Part shown: piece by piece, positions 10,495 through 19,353 of the stretch | Layout of the letters: each line of letters starts with the position of its first letter | Numbering within the stretch: position 1 is the stretch's first letter | Origin: Streptomyces djakartensis | Lineage (GTDB): Bacteria > Actinomycetota > Actinomycetes > Streptomycetales > Streptomycetaceae | Assembly (NCBI RefSeq): GCF_014651075.1 | Contig: NZ_BMWE01000028.1 | Span: 1 to 64,000, forward strand | Length of the DNA stretch: 64,000 bases | Direction: 5' to 3' | Program-made: the position numbers and the translations under genes | The notes under the pieces: generated by a model | Told to the model about the DNA's origin: nothing | Seen by the model: the letters and a program-made list of their open reading frames with translations, nothing else | Database searches by the model: none

Positions 10495-10539
10495 GGTTCC
10501 CCCTTCAGAGCGTGGATGTACGCCGGGAGAATTATGGCC

Positions 10540-11451
10540 ATGAAAAAACCCGTGGAAGTACTGGTCATCGGCGGCAACCGTTACGTCGGAAAGCGTCTCA
10601 TCGCACGGCTCCTCGGCGAAGGCCACCGCGTGACCGTGCTGAACCGGGGGTCCTTGCCGCCTCCCGCCGGGGTGGAGCAGCTGCTCGCCGACCGGGACGA
10701 CGAAAGGTCGCTGACCGGTGCGCTCGGGCCGCGCGTCTTCGACGTCGTCGTCGACCAGGTCTGCTACACCCCGCGCCAGGCCGCGATCGCCCGCCGCGTC
10801 TTCTCCGGACGCACCCGGCGCTATGTGATGACCTCGACGGTCGAGGTGTACGAGTACGAGGACTCGCCCGCCCTGGTGCGGGAGGAGGCCGTCGACCCGT
10901 TCACCGTCGCCGTCGACCCGGGCCTGCCCTGGGACGATCCCGCGTTCCTGGAGTCCCGCTACGGGGAGGGCAAGCGGCAGGCCGAGGCGGTCCTCGCGGC
11001 CGGAGGGGAGTTCGCGTCCACGGTGGTGCGGGTGGCCCATGTGCTGGGCGGGCACGACGACTTCACGGGCAGGCTGGCCCACTACGCCGAGCGGATACGC
11101 ACCGGCGAGCCGATCGCCGTCCCGGCCCGGAACCAGCCGGCCACGTACGTCCACGTCGAGGAGATCGCCCGCTTCCTGGCCTGGACGGCGGGCGAGGACT
11201 TCACGGGGCCTGTGAACGCCGCCTCCGGCGGGCCGCTGACCACCGAGGACCTGTGCGAGGCGGTGGCCGCGCACGTCCCGGGCGGCCGCGCCGTGTTCCG
11301 GCCCGTCGAGGTCGGTGAGGTCTCGCCGTTCTCCTTCCGGCGCTCCTACGGCATGGACAACGCCCGCGCCGCCCGGCTCGGGTACACCTTCCCCGACGCC
11401 CGGCAGTGGCTGCCGCGCGCCGTCGCGGAGACCCTCGGGAAGGGCGCCTGA
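10540..11451 (+). CDS. NAD-dependent epimerase/dehydratase-like SDR protein
   Basis: Extended short-chain dehydrogenase of 303 aa, related to the plastid-RNA-binding/Csp41-like atypical SDR branch. It starts VEVLVIGGNRYVGKRLIARL, a glycine-rich nucleotide-binding loop of the form GGNRYVG, followed by VLNRG. The usual YxxxK is present only loosely as SRYGEGK near residue 145. ATG 10540 has GGGAGA 9 nt upstream; ATG 10534 is possible. It is 1 nt before the aldo/keto reductase start, so the two form an operon. Substrate unknown. Confidence 0.8.
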   Translation: MKKPVEVLVIGGNRYVGKRLIARLLGEGHRVTVLNRGSLPPPAGVEQLLADRDDERSLTGALGPRVFDVVVDQVCYTPRQAAIARRVFSGRTRRYVMTSTVEVYEYEDSPALVREEAVDPFTVAVDPGLPWDDPAFLESRYGEGKRQAEAVLAAGGEFASTVVRVAHVLGGHDDFTGRLAHYAERIRTGEPIAVPARNQPATYVHVEEIARFLAWTAGEDFTGPVNAASGGPLTTEDLCEAVAAHVPGGRAVFRPVEVGEVSPFSFRRSYGMDNARAARLGYTFPDARQWLPRAVAETLGKGA

Positions 11452-11452
11452 C

Positions 11453-12352
11453 ATGCGGTACAGGACACTTGGCGGACTGCGGGTGAGCGCGGTCGGACTC
11501 GGCGCCATGCCGCTGTCCATCCAGGGCCGACCGGACGAGGAGCGTGCCCTGGCAACCGTGCACGCCGCGCTCGACGCGGGCGTGACCCTGCTGGACACGG
11601 CCGACTCCTACCATCTGCCGGGCGCTGAGCCCGGCCACAACGAGCGCCTGGTGGCCCGCGCGCTCGCCACCTACGGCGGTGACACCTCCGGCGTCCTGGT
11701 GGCCACGAAGGGCGGCCGCGGCCGCCCGGCCGGCGGCGCCTGGACGGTGAACGGCTCCCCCCGTCACCTCAAGGCCGCCGCCGAGGCCTCGCTCAAACGC
11801 CTCGGCGTCGAGGCGATCGGCCTCTACCAGCTGCACAAGCCGGACCCCGCGGTGCCGTTCGAGGAGTCGGTCGGCGCGCTGCGCGAGTTGCTCGACGCCG
11901 GCACGGTCCGGCTGGCCGGTGTCTCCAACACGGACGCGGACCAGATACGCCGGGCGCGCGAGATCCTCGGCGACCGGCTGGTGTCGGTGCAGAACCGGTA
12001 CTCCCCCGCGGTCCGGGACAGCGAGCCGGAACTGCGGCTGTGCGCGGAACTGGGACTGGCGTTCCTGCCGTGGAGCCCGCTGGGCGGACTGGCCCGCAGC
12101 TCCCTGGACGGGCCGTCGCGCACGGAGGGGGCGGATCGCTTCGCCGCCTTCCACGCGGTGGCCCGGGAACGCGGTGTCAGCCCACAACGGGTCGGCCTGG
12201 CCTGGCTGCTGACGCGGTCCCCGACGGTCGTCCCCATTCCGGGGGCGAGCCGCCCGGAGACGATCAGGGACTCGGCGGCCGCAGCGGACCTGCCGCTCAC
12301 CCCGGAGGAGCGCGCACGCCTGGACGAGGCCGCCGCACCGGTCCGCGCGTAG
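11453..12352 (+). CDS. Aldo/keto reductase
   Basis: 299-aa NADPH-dependent oxidoreductase with an (alpha/beta)8 fold. Catalytic tetrad residues can be seen: Asp and Tyr in LLDTADSYHLPG, Lys in VLVATKGG, His in GLYQLHKPD. Cofactor segment VVPIPGASRPETIRDS is near the C-terminus. The start is set by the TGACATG junction with the epimerase gene, which indicates translational coupling. Substrate cannot be assigned. Confidence 0.88.
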   Translation: MRYRTLGGLRVSAVGLGAMPLSIQGRPDEERALATVHAALDAGVTLLDTADSYHLPGAEPGHNERLVARALATYGGDTSGVLVATKGGRGRPAGGAWTVNGSPRHLKAAAEASLKRLGVEAIGLYQLHKPDPAVPFEESVGALRELLDAGTVRLAGVSNTDADQIRRAREILGDRLVSVQNRYSPAVRDSEPELRLCAELGLAFLPWSPLGGLARSSLDGPSRTEGADRFAAFHAVARERGVSPQRVGLAWLLTRSPTVVPIPGASRPETIRDSAAAADLPLTPEERARLDEAAAPVRA

Positions 12353-12388
12353 CACCTGTCGCGGCACCGGCCCGGTCACCCGGGGGCG

Positions 12389-12470
12389 GCCGCCCGGCAT
12401 CCCGCGCCCACTCACCGCGCGCCAGGCAGCAAGACAACCGCCCGGCGGTCACACGGACCACCGGGCGGCG
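12389..12470. repeat. Terminator-bearing repeat, copy 1
   Basis: First of two nearly identical ~80-bp segments 227 bp apart. Each ends in a hairpin (arms CCGCCCGGCGGT / ACCACCGGGCGG, 11 of 12 paired, loop CACACGG). It follows the aldo/keto reductase and probably terminates it. Confidence 0.75.
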
Positions 12471-12617
12471 GGGAACACGCTGCGGGACCTGTCACACCAG
12501 CGGCCCCGTCGCCCAGGGCGCCCCCCGGCGCCGGGTGCGTACTCTCCGCGTGCCGAACGGCGGGAAGACGCGCACTTTGGAGCCTGCCCGCACCAGCGAC
12601 CCCATCCCCCGGGGCAG

Positions 12618-12697
12618 CCGCCGGCATCCAGCGCCCACTCACCGCGCGCCAGGCGGCAAGACAACCGCCCGGCGGTCACACGGACCACCGGGCGGCG
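12618..12697. repeat. Terminator-bearing repeat, copy 2
   Basis: Second copy of the segment at 12389-12470, with a handful of substitutions and the same hairpin at 12665-12695. It faces the convergent MFS gene. Short shared blocks also occur between and after the copies (AGCGGCCCCGTCGCCC; CGCACTNTGGAGCC), so the 420-bp intergenic region grew by local duplication. Confidence 0.7.
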
Positions 12698-12773
12698 AGG
12701 GAGGGGGACACGCACTCTGGAGCCCGTCGGGAGAGCGGCCCCGTCGCCCGCGGGGCGGACGCGCGGCGTGGTT

Positions 12774-14453
12774 CTAGCGGGTTGCGGAGGGCTGCAGCTC
12801 CCGCTCCCGGTCCTCCGCAGGCCCGCCGTCCGCGGTCCTGTCCTTGCCGGGCAGGAGCAGCGCCACGAGCAGCGTCCCGACGCCCAGGACCACCGCCCCG
12901 ACCAGACTGGTGTGCGCGACCGCGTCGGCGAACGAGGAACCCACCGCGTCGGCCATCCGACGTGCTCCGGCGCCGAGTTGCTCGGCCTGCGCCCGAAGCC
13001 GCTCCGCCTGCTGCGGGTCGCTCGTGTGCGCCGCCTGCTCGGCCAGCTGCCGCGCCTTGTCCCCGATGCCCCGCGCCACCGCGTACCCGGCCCCGACGGA
13101 GTCCTGGGCGGTCTCCAGAGAGGAGGCGGGAAGCTTGCTGCCGGCCGTCGCGTCCGACAGGTGACCGGAGTACGAGGTCGCCAGCAACGAGCCGAGGACC
13201 GCGATGCCGAGCGAGCCGCCCAGCTCCAGCGAGGTGTCGTTCACGGCGCCGCCGACGCCCAGCTCGGACTCCGGGAAGGCCCCCATGATCGCGTCCGTGC
13301 AGGGCGACAGGGCGAGCCCGATCGCGAGGCCCAGGACGACCAGGGGCGCGACGAAGTCGCCGTACGACGACCCGGCGTCGACCCGGGTGAGCAGCGCCAG
13401 CGCCGCCGTACCGCCGACCATGCCGGCCGTGACGGTCCACTTCATGCCGACCCGCGGGGTGAGGTAGCCGGTGAGGGCCGAGCCCACGAAGACGGCACCG
13501 GCCAGCGGCAGCATGCGCAGGCCGGTGTCCAGGGCGTCGTAGCCGAGCACGAACTGCAGGTGCTGGGTCAGGTAGTAGAAGGCGCCGAAGACGGCCAGGA
13601 AGAACAGGGCGACGGCGAGGTTGGAACCCGCGAAGCGGCGGTCGGTGAAGCGGCGCACGTCGAGGAGGGGACGCGGGTGACGCAGCTCCCAGAGCACGAA
13701 GGCCACGAGTCCGGCGCCCGCGACGGCCGCCGCCGTGATCGCCCGGACGCCCCAGCCGAAGTGCGGCCCCTCGATAATCATGTAGACGAGCGCACCGGTC
13801 CACACCACCGACAGCAGCCCGCCGACGTAGTCGATGCGCTCCCGGTGGCCGGCCCGGGACGGCGGCACCAGGACGAACGCCCCGACGACGGCCAGGGCGG
13901 CGACGGGAACGTTGATGAGGAACGTCGACGACCAGCCGTGGTGCTCGAGGAGCGCCCCGGCGACCAGCGGTCCGGCCGCGATGGCGAGTCCTGCCGTGGC
14001 GGTCCACAGGGTGATGGCCTTGGCGCGTTCGGCACGCGGGAACGTCGCGGCGAGCAGGGACAGTGTGGCGGGCATGATCATCGCGGCGCCCGCTCCCATC
14101 ACGGCACGCGCCGCGATGACCGCCGTGGAGCTGTCGGCGAGGTAGCCGAGGACCGCGCCCGCGCCGAACACCACCAGCCCGAGGACGAGCGCGCCCCGGC
14201 GGCTGTACTTGTCGCCGATCGCGCCGAGCAGCAGCATCAGCGCGGCGTACGGGACGGTGTAGCCGTCGATGACCCACTGGAGGTCCGCGCTGGACAGGCC
14301 GAGGTCCTGAGTCATGTCGGGCGCGGCCACGGTGAGGGCGGTGTTCGCCATCACGATGATCAGCAGGCTCAGGCAGAGCACGAGGAGCGCCCACCAGCGG
14401 CGTGCGTAGGGGCGTTCCATCCTCTCGGCCGGTTCGGTCACGACGAGTCCCAT
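12774..14453 (-). CDS. MFS drug exporter, DHA2 (EmrB/QacA) family
   Basis: 559-aa proton-driven exporter with about 14 predicted membrane segments, the first at WWALLVLCLSLLIIVMANTA. Motif A appears as LGAIGDKYSRRGAL and the antiporter motif around AAGPLVAGALLEHHGW. The last segment AVVLGVGTLLVALLLPG is followed by a charged tail. ATG 14453 is chosen because GGAGGAAGG lies 9 nt upstream; the frame continues upstream into the operator and is not coding. Divergent from a TetR regulator that mirrors its leader, so substrate-induced export is likely. The transported compound is unknown. Confidence 0.92.
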   Translation of the reverse strand: MGLVVTEPAERMERPYARRWWALLVLCLSLLIIVMANTALTVAAPDMTQDLGLSSADLQWVIDGYTVPYAALMLLLGAIGDKYSRRGALVLGLVVFGAGAVLGYLADSSTAVIAARAVMGAGAAMIMPATLSLLAATFPRAERAKAITLWTATAGLAIAAGPLVAGALLEHHGWSSTFLINVPVAALAVVGAFVLVPPSRAGHRERIDYVGGLLSVVWTGALVYMIIEGPHFGWGVRAITAAAVAGAGLVAFVLWELRHPRPLLDVRRFTDRRFAGSNLAVALFFLAVFGAFYYLTQHLQFVLGYDALDTGLRMLPLAGAVFVGSALTGYLTPRVGMKWTVTAGMVGGTAALALLTRVDAGSSYGDFVAPLVVLGLAIGLALSPCTDAIMGAFPESELGVGGAVNDTSLELGGSLGIAVLGSLLATSYSGHLSDATAGSKLPASSLETAQDSVGAGYAVARGIGDKARQLAEQAAHTSDPQQAERLRAQAEQLGAGARRMADAVGSSFADAVAHTSLVGAVVLGVGTLLVALLLPGKDRTADGGPAEDRERELQPSATR

Positions 14454-14462
14454 GGCGGGCTG

Positions 14463-14555
14463 CCTTCCTCCATCGACTTGCACAGGGGTGTGCATTTGCA
14501 CAACACTGTGCAATGTACGCCGTTGCACAGTACTGTGCAAGTCGATGGAGGAAGG
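14463..14555. promoter_or_regulatory. Mirrored operator-leader between MFS exporter and TetR gene
   Basis: Perfect 23-bp inverted arms (14463-14485 and 14533-14555) contain the ribosome sites of both divergent genes. Inside are three TTGCACA-type sites: a half-site at 14479-14485, a dyad TTGCACA-N4-TGTGCAA (14495-14512), and an 18-bp perfect palindrome at 14523-14540. These are the expected TetR operators and should repress both genes. Confidence 0.75.
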
Positions 14556-14560
14556 ACAGA

Positions 14561-15178
14561 ATGACGTCCATGACCACGGGCAGCACCAGCCGCGCCGACG
14601 CCAACCGGCGCCGCATCCTCGACATCGCCCTCACCGAGCTGCTGCGGGACCCCGACGCGTCCATGGACCAGATCGCCCGCGCGGCGGGCGTCGTACGCCG
14701 GACCGTCTACGGGCACTTCCCGAGCCGCGAGGCGCTGATCAGCACGCTCGTCGACGAGGCGGTGGCGGCGCTGTCGGCCGCGCACGCGGCGGGCCGCGAG
14801 GGTGTGGGCGATCCCGCGGAGGCGGTGGCGCGCTCGGTGCTGGCGGTGTGGGAGATCGCCGACCGCTACCGGCTGCTGGTCGCTCTCGCCCAGCGCACGG
14901 TGACCATGCAGGGCATCCGGGAGCGGCTCGCGCCGGTCCGTGAGGCGAGCATCGGGCTGTTGCAGCGCGGCCTGGACGAGGGCCTCTTCGCCTCACCGCT
15001 GCCGGCGCCGGCCCTCGCGTACGTGCACGAGCAGATGCTGTTCGCGGTGATGGAGGCGGTGAACGACGGCCTGCTGACAGCGCAAGAGGCGGGCCGCTGC
15101 GCCGCGGTCACCGTACTGACCGCGGCGGGCGTGCCCGCCTCGAGGGCCACCGAGCTGGTGGCGAAGCTGAACGTCTGA
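14561..15178 (+). CDS. TetR-family repressor of the adjacent exporter
   Basis: 205-aa regulator. The N-terminal HTH is RRRILDIALTELLRD then MDQIARAAGVVRRTVYGHF; a helical ligand-binding domain follows. ATG 14561 has GGAGGAAGG 5 nt upstream, identical to the exporter's ribosome site as part of the inverted arm. Divergent gene arrangement and shared TTGCACA dyads indicate it represses itself and the MFS gene and is released by the exporter's substrate. Confidence 0.9.
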   Translation: MTSMTTGSTSRADANRRRILDIALTELLRDPDASMDQIARAAGVVRRTVYGHFPSREALISTLVDEAVAALSAAHAAGREGVGDPAEAVARSVLAVWEIADRYRLLVALAQRTVTMQGIRERLAPVREASIGLLQRGLDEGLFASPLPAPALAYVHEQMLFAVMEAVNDGLLTAQEAGRCAAVTVLTAAGVPASRATELVAKLNV

Positions 15179-15218
15179 ACTTCTGGACTTCTGGACTTCT
15201 GGACTTCTGGACTTCTGG
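15179..15218. repeat. Five tandem copies of ACTTCTGG
   Basis: Exact 8-bp microsatellite, five units, starting at the second base of the TetR stop codon (TGA at 15176-15178 precedes it directly). The 110-bp gap to dctA holds no gene. Confidence 0.85.
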
Positions 15219-15288
15219 AAGTCACAACCGGGCGGCTGAGCGACGGGGGGACACCCAGCCGCCCGGATCCTGGGGGGCGGCGCGGCTC

Positions 15289-16686
15289 TCAGGCCTTCGC
15301 CAGCTCCTTCTCGCCGCCCGGCTCGGGCGCCTCGACGTGGTCGTCGGCCGGGGCACCGCCGTGGCCGTCGTCCAGCAGCGTCGTCTCGTCGAAGGGCAGC
15401 CGGCCGGCGAGGACCTCGCCCACACGCTCCTTGTCGATCTCCTTCGTCCAGGTGCCGATCAGCACGGTGGCCACGGCGTTGCCGGCGAAGTTGGTCAGGG
15501 CACGGGCCTCGCTCATGAAGCGGTCGATGCCGACGACCAGGCCGATGCCGTCCACCAGGGCCGGCTTGTGCGACTGCAGACCACCGGCCAGGGTCGCGAG
15601 GCCCGCACCGGTGACACCGGCGGCGCCCTTGGAGGCGACCAGCAGGAAGAGCAGCAGCGGGATCTGCTCGCCGATGGACATCGGGGTGCCCATGGCGTCG
15701 GCGATGAACAGCGAGGCCATGGTCATGTAGATCATGGTGCCGTCGAGGTTGAAGGAGTAGCCGGTCGGGACGGTGATGCCGACCACCGGCTTGCTGACGC
15801 CCAGGTGCTCCATCTTCGCGATGAGCCGCGGCAGCGCGGACTCGGAGGACGAGGTGGACAGGATCAGCAGGAACTCACGGCCCAGGTACTTGAACAGCGT
15901 GAGGATGTTCAGGCCGGAGATCACGCGCAGCAGGATGCCGAGCACGACGAAGACGAACAGGAAGCAGGTCACGTAGAAGCCGAGCATCAGCACGGCGAGG
16001 CTCTTCAGAGCCTCCAGGCCCGCGGAGCCGGTGACGGCGGCGATGGCGCCGAAGGCACCGATCGGGGCGGCCCACATCACCATCGCGAGGATGCGGAAGA
16101 CCAGCCGCTGGATGTGCTCGATCCCGCGCAGGATCGGCTGGCCGGCCGAGCCCATGCCCTGCAGCGCGAAGCCGGCGAACAGAGCGATCAGCAGCGTCTG
16201 CAGGACCGACTCGTTGGTGAAGGCCGAGACGATTGTGGTCGGGATGATGCCCAGCAGGAAGTCGGTGGTGTTCGTGGAGGCCTCGGGGTCGATCTGTGCG
16301 TGACCGGCCTCCTTGACCGCGTCGGTCATCGCGAGGCTGGAGCCCGGCTCCAGGATGTTGCCGACGACCAGGCCGATGCCCAGCGCGACCAGCGACATCA
16401 CCATGAAGTAGCCGAGGGCGATGCCGCCGACGGCACCGACCTTCGCGGCCTTCCGCACCGAGCCGATGCCCAGCACGATCGTGCAGAAGATGATCGGCGA
16501 GATCATCATCTTGATCAGGTTCACGAACCCGGTGCCGATCGGCTTCAGCTCGACAGCGAAGTCCGGTGCGGCCAGACCCACCGCGATACCGGCGGCGACC
16601 GCGATGATCACCGCGATGTAGAGGTAGTGCGTGCGGTCCCGCTTGGGTTTGCGTGCGGCAGGTGCCGTATCGGCTGCGCTGGTCAC
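15289..16686 (-). CDS. dctA: C4-dicarboxylate/cation symporter DctA family
   Basis: 465-aa DAACS-family transporter importing succinate, malate, fumarate or related anions with Na+ or H+. Typical segments: FVNLIKMMISPIIFCTIVLGI, the hairpin signature STSSSESALPRLI, NLDGTMIYMTMASLFIADA, and LVVGIDRFMSEARALTNFAGNAVAT with the conserved Asp and Asn. The GTG at 16686 is chosen over an upstream ATG because AAGGAGGG sits 5 nt before it. Divergent from a CitA/CitB-like two-component system, which probably induces it. Confidence 0.92.
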   Translation of the reverse strand: MTSAADTAPAARKPKRDRTHYLYIAVIIAVAAGIAVGLAAPDFAVELKPIGTGFVNLIKMMISPIIFCTIVLGIGSVRKAAKVGAVGGIALGYFMVMSLVALGIGLVVGNILEPGSSLAMTDAVKEAGHAQIDPEASTNTTDFLLGIIPTTIVSAFTNESVLQTLLIALFAGFALQGMGSAGQPILRGIEHIQRLVFRILAMVMWAAPIGAFGAIAAVTGSAGLEALKSLAVLMLGFYVTCFLFVFVVLGILLRVISGLNILTLFKYLGREFLLILSTSSSESALPRLIAKMEHLGVSKPVVGITVPTGYSFNLDGTMIYMTMASLFIADAMGTPMSIGEQIPLLLFLLVASKGAAGVTGAGLATLAGGLQSHKPALVDGIGLVVGIDRFMSEARALTNFAGNAVATVLIGTWTKEIDKERVGEVLAGRLPFDETTLLDDGHGGAPADDHVEAPEPGGEKELAKA

Positions 16687-16740
16687 GGCGGCCCTCCTTG
16701 ACGACGTCGTCGGCATCACCGGCGTGCGGCTCACGTCCGG

Positions 16741-16766
16741 GAAAACTCCGGGAAACTCCGAGAAAC
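16741..16766. promoter_or_regulatory. GAAAC-type direct repeats upstream of dctA
   Basis: Three direct repeats GAAAACTCCG, GAAACTCCGA and GAAACAGGGA at 10-11 bp spacing, 55-80 bp upstream of the dctA start. Helical phasing suggests binding of a response regulator, most simply the CitB-like one encoded nearby. Inference. Confidence 0.35.
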
Positions 16767-16823
16767 AGGGAGCGGGACTCCCGGAGATGCGTTATGGGGA
16801 ATGCCGTGACTATGTCCTGCTCT

Positions 16824-16837
16824 GTGAGCGCGGTCAC
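16824..16837. promoter_or_regulatory. Crp-like site GTG-N6-GTCAC
   Basis: GTGAGCGCGGTCAC fits the consensus I recall for Streptomyces Crp (GTG N6 GNCAC). It lies between dctA and the sensor kinase, 48 nt before the kinase start. Plausible carbon-status control, unproven. Confidence 0.35.
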
Positions 16838-16884
16838 CCTTCCGTTCATTTAGTTCACAATCAGCCAAGGGGCAGACTGACGAC

Positions 16885-18621
16885 ATGCGCCTCACCGTCC
16901 CCGGTCCCCGCAGTCTGGCGGGCCAGCTCTTCGCCATGCAGGCCGTGCTCATAGCGGTCGTCGTGGCCGGATATGCGCTGTTCACCTACATCAGTGACCG
17001 CAGCCAGGCCGAGGAGGCCGCGACGCGCCAGGCCAGGGCGGTGGCCCGGTCGGTCGCCGACTCCCCGTCCGTGCGGGAGGCGATCCGCGCCCCGGACCCG
17101 TCGGCCGAGCTCCAGCCCTACGCGATGCAGGTCATGCGGGACACCGACGTCGACTTCGTGACGATCATGAACCCGCGGGGCACCCGCTGGACCCACCCCG
17201 ACCCGGCCCAGATCGGCCAGACCTTCCGCGGCCACACCGACAAGGCCCTGCACGGGCAGACCTTCACCGAGACCTACACCGGCACGCTCGGCCCGTCGGT
17301 CCGCGCGGTGACGCCGGTCCAGGACGGCAACCGGATCGTCGGCCTGGTCAGTGCCGGCATCCGGGTCGAGGCGATCAGTGAGCGCGTGCAGAGCCAGGTC
17401 ACGGCCCTGGTCGGCGTGGCGGCCGGTGCTCTGGCCCTGGGCGCCGTCGGCACCTACGTCATCAACGCCCGGCTGCGCCGCCACACCCACGGCATGAACG
17501 CGTCCGAGCTCAGCCGGATGCACGACTACCACCAGGCCGCCCTGCACGCGGTACGCGAGGGGCTGCTGATGCTGGACGGGCAGTACCGTGTGGCGTTGAT
17601 CAACGACGGAGGTCGGGAGTTGCTCGGCGTGGCCGGGGACGTGGTGGGCAGGTCGGTGGCGGAACTGGGGCTCCCGGCTCCGCTGACGGGTGCGCTGCTG
17701 GCATCGGAGCCGCGCGTGGACGAGGTGCATCTGACGGCGTCGCGGGTCCTGGTGGTCAACACCTCGCCGGTGTCGGGCGGCGAGCGGCGCGGCACGGTCG
17801 CCACCCTGCGCGATGTCACCGAACTCCAGTCCCTGATGGGCGAGTTGGACTCCGAGCGGGGCTTCACGCAGGCACTGCGCTCACAGGCGCACGAGGCGGC
17901 GAACCGGCTGCACACGGTCGTCTCGCTGATCGAGTTGGGCCGGGCGGAGGAGGCGGTGGAGTTCGCGACGGCCGAGCTGGAACTGGCGCAGGCGCTGACC
18001 GACCAGGTCGTGGCGGCGGTGAGCGAGCCGGTGCTGGCGGCGCTGCTGCTGGGCAAGACGGCCCAGGCGAACGAGCGGGGCGTGGAGCTGATGGTCTCCG
18101 AGGACAGCAGCCTGGACGACGGACTGCTGCCTGAGACCCTGCCGGCGCGGGACCTGGTGACCATCCTCGGCAACCTGATCGACAACGCCGTGGACGCGGC
18201 GCAGGGCAGCGCCCGGGCACGCGTGACGGTGGCCGCCTTCACCGAGGACCGGGAGAGCTCACCGGAACTGGTGCTGCGGGTCTCGGACACGGGCCCGGGC
18301 GTCGACCCGGAGCACGCCGAGGCGGTCTTCCAGAGGGGCTTCTCGACGAAGCCTGCGGGCCCGGGCGGCCGGGGGCTCGGACTGGCGCTCGTACGTCAGG
18401 CGACGCAGCGACACGGAGGCTCGCTCTCGGTGACGGAGGCCGAAGGGGGCGGGGCCGAGTTCGAGGTACGGCTGCCGCTGGGCGAGACGGGCGGTCCGTC
18501 CGGGGGGCCCGCCCCCGAGCGCTTGGCCCCTGCTCCCGCCGTCCCATCGTCCACAGCCCCCGCGTCCCGGGACGCGGTTTCCGAGGGCTCCATGTCCAGG
18601 GGCCCTGGAGGCCAAGCATGA
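16885..18621 (+). CDS. CitA/DcuS-type sensor histidine kinase
   Basis: 578-aa membrane kinase sensing extracellular di- or tricarboxylates. Membrane segment 1 near residues 17-37 (QAVLIAVVVAGYALFTYI), extracytoplasmic PAS-like sensor to about 170 (DVDFVTIMNPRGTRWTHP), membrane segment 2 (LVGVAAGALALGAVGTYVI), cytoplasmic PAS, then RSQAHEAANRLHTVVSLIE with the phospho-accepting His and Asn typical of CitA-like kinases. ATPase motifs NLIDNAVDAAQ, DTGPGVD and GRGLGLALVRQ are intact. A Pro/Ser-rich tail follows. It overlaps the response regulator by ATGA. Confidence 0.92.
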   Translation: MRLTVPGPRSLAGQLFAMQAVLIAVVVAGYALFTYISDRSQAEEAATRQARAVARSVADSPSVREAIRAPDPSAELQPYAMQVMRDTDVDFVTIMNPRGTRWTHPDPAQIGQTFRGHTDKALHGQTFTETYTGTLGPSVRAVTPVQDGNRIVGLVSAGIRVEAISERVQSQVTALVGVAAGALALGAVGTYVINARLRRHTHGMNASELSRMHDYHQAALHAVREGLLMLDGQYRVALINDGGRELLGVAGDVVGRSVAELGLPAPLTGALLASEPRVDEVHLTASRVLVVNTSPVSGGERRGTVATLRDVTELQSLMGELDSERGFTQALRSQAHEAANRLHTVVSLIELGRAEEAVEFATAELELAQALTDQVVAAVSEPVLAALLLGKTAQANERGVELMVSEDSSLDDGLLPETLPARDLVTILGNLIDNAVDAAQGSARARVTVAAFTEDRESSPELVLRVSDTGPGVDPEHAEAVFQRGFSTKPAGPGGRGLGLALVRQATQRHGGSLSVTEAEGGGAEFEVRLPLGETGGPSGGPAPERLAPAPAVPSSTAPASRDAVSEGSMSRGPGGQA

Positions 18622-19316
18622 CGAGCGACACCACGAGAGAGAAGGCCATCCGCGTCCTGGTCGTGGAGGACGACCCGGTGGCCGCCGACGCCCATGTCCT
18701 CTACGTCGGCCGGGTCCCGGGCTTCGTCGCCGTGGGCAAGGCCCACACGGGCGCGGAGGCCCGCCGGACCCTCGACCGCACCCCGGTGGACCTGCTCCTG
18801 CTGGACCTGCACCTCCCCGATGTGCACGGCCTGCAGCTGGCCCGCTCCCTGAGAGCGGCCGGCCACCACGCCGACGTGATAGCGGTCACCTCGGCGCGCG
18901 ACCTGACCGTGGTCCGCGAAGGAGTCTCCCTCGGTGTCGTGCAGTACGTCCTGAAACCGTTCACCTTCGCGACCCTGCGGGACCGGCTCGTGCGCTATGC
19001 CGAGTTCCACGCGGCGGTCGGCGAGGCGAGCGGCCAGGACGAGGTCGACCGGGCCCTCGCGGCCCTGCGCGCACCCGGCCCGGCCGCCCTCCCCAAAGGC
19101 CTGAGCGCGCCGACGCTCGAGCGGGTGACGGTGGCCCTGCGGGACAGCGCGGAGGGCCTCACGGCCGCGGGTGTCGCGGAGACGGTGGGCATCTCGCGCA
19201 TCACGGCCCGCCGTTACCTGGAACACCTGGTCGACGCCGGCCGTGCGGCCCGCCGCCCGCAGTACGGGACGGTGGGACGGCCGGAGTTGCAGTACCGCTG
19301 GGTCACAGGTCATTGA
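18618..19316 (+). CDS. CitB/DcuR-type response regulator
   Basis: 232-aa response regulator. Receiver domain: VLVVEDDPVAADAH, phospho-acceptor Asp in LLLLDLHLPDVHG, conserved Lys in VQYVLKPFTFATL. C-terminal HTH around AAGVAETVGISRITARRYLEHL as in CitB regulators. Start ATG overlaps the kinase stop. With the divergent dctA it forms a carboxylate-uptake regulon. The GC-rich dispersed repeat begins soon after its stop. Confidence 0.93.
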   Translation: MTSDTTREKAIRVLVVEDDPVAADAHVLYVGRVPGFVAVGKAHTGAEARRTLDRTPVDLLLLDLHLPDVHGLQLARSLRAAGHHADVIAVTSARDLTVVREGVSLGVVQYVLKPFTFATLRDRLVRYAEFHAAVGEASGQDEVDRALAALRAPGPAALPKGLSAPTLERVTVALRDSAEGLTAAGVAETVGISRITARRYLEHLVDAGRAARRPQYGTVGRPELQYRWVTGH

Positions 19317-19353
19317 CGGGTAGGCAGCCACCTTGCGCCCACCCTCCCCCTCG

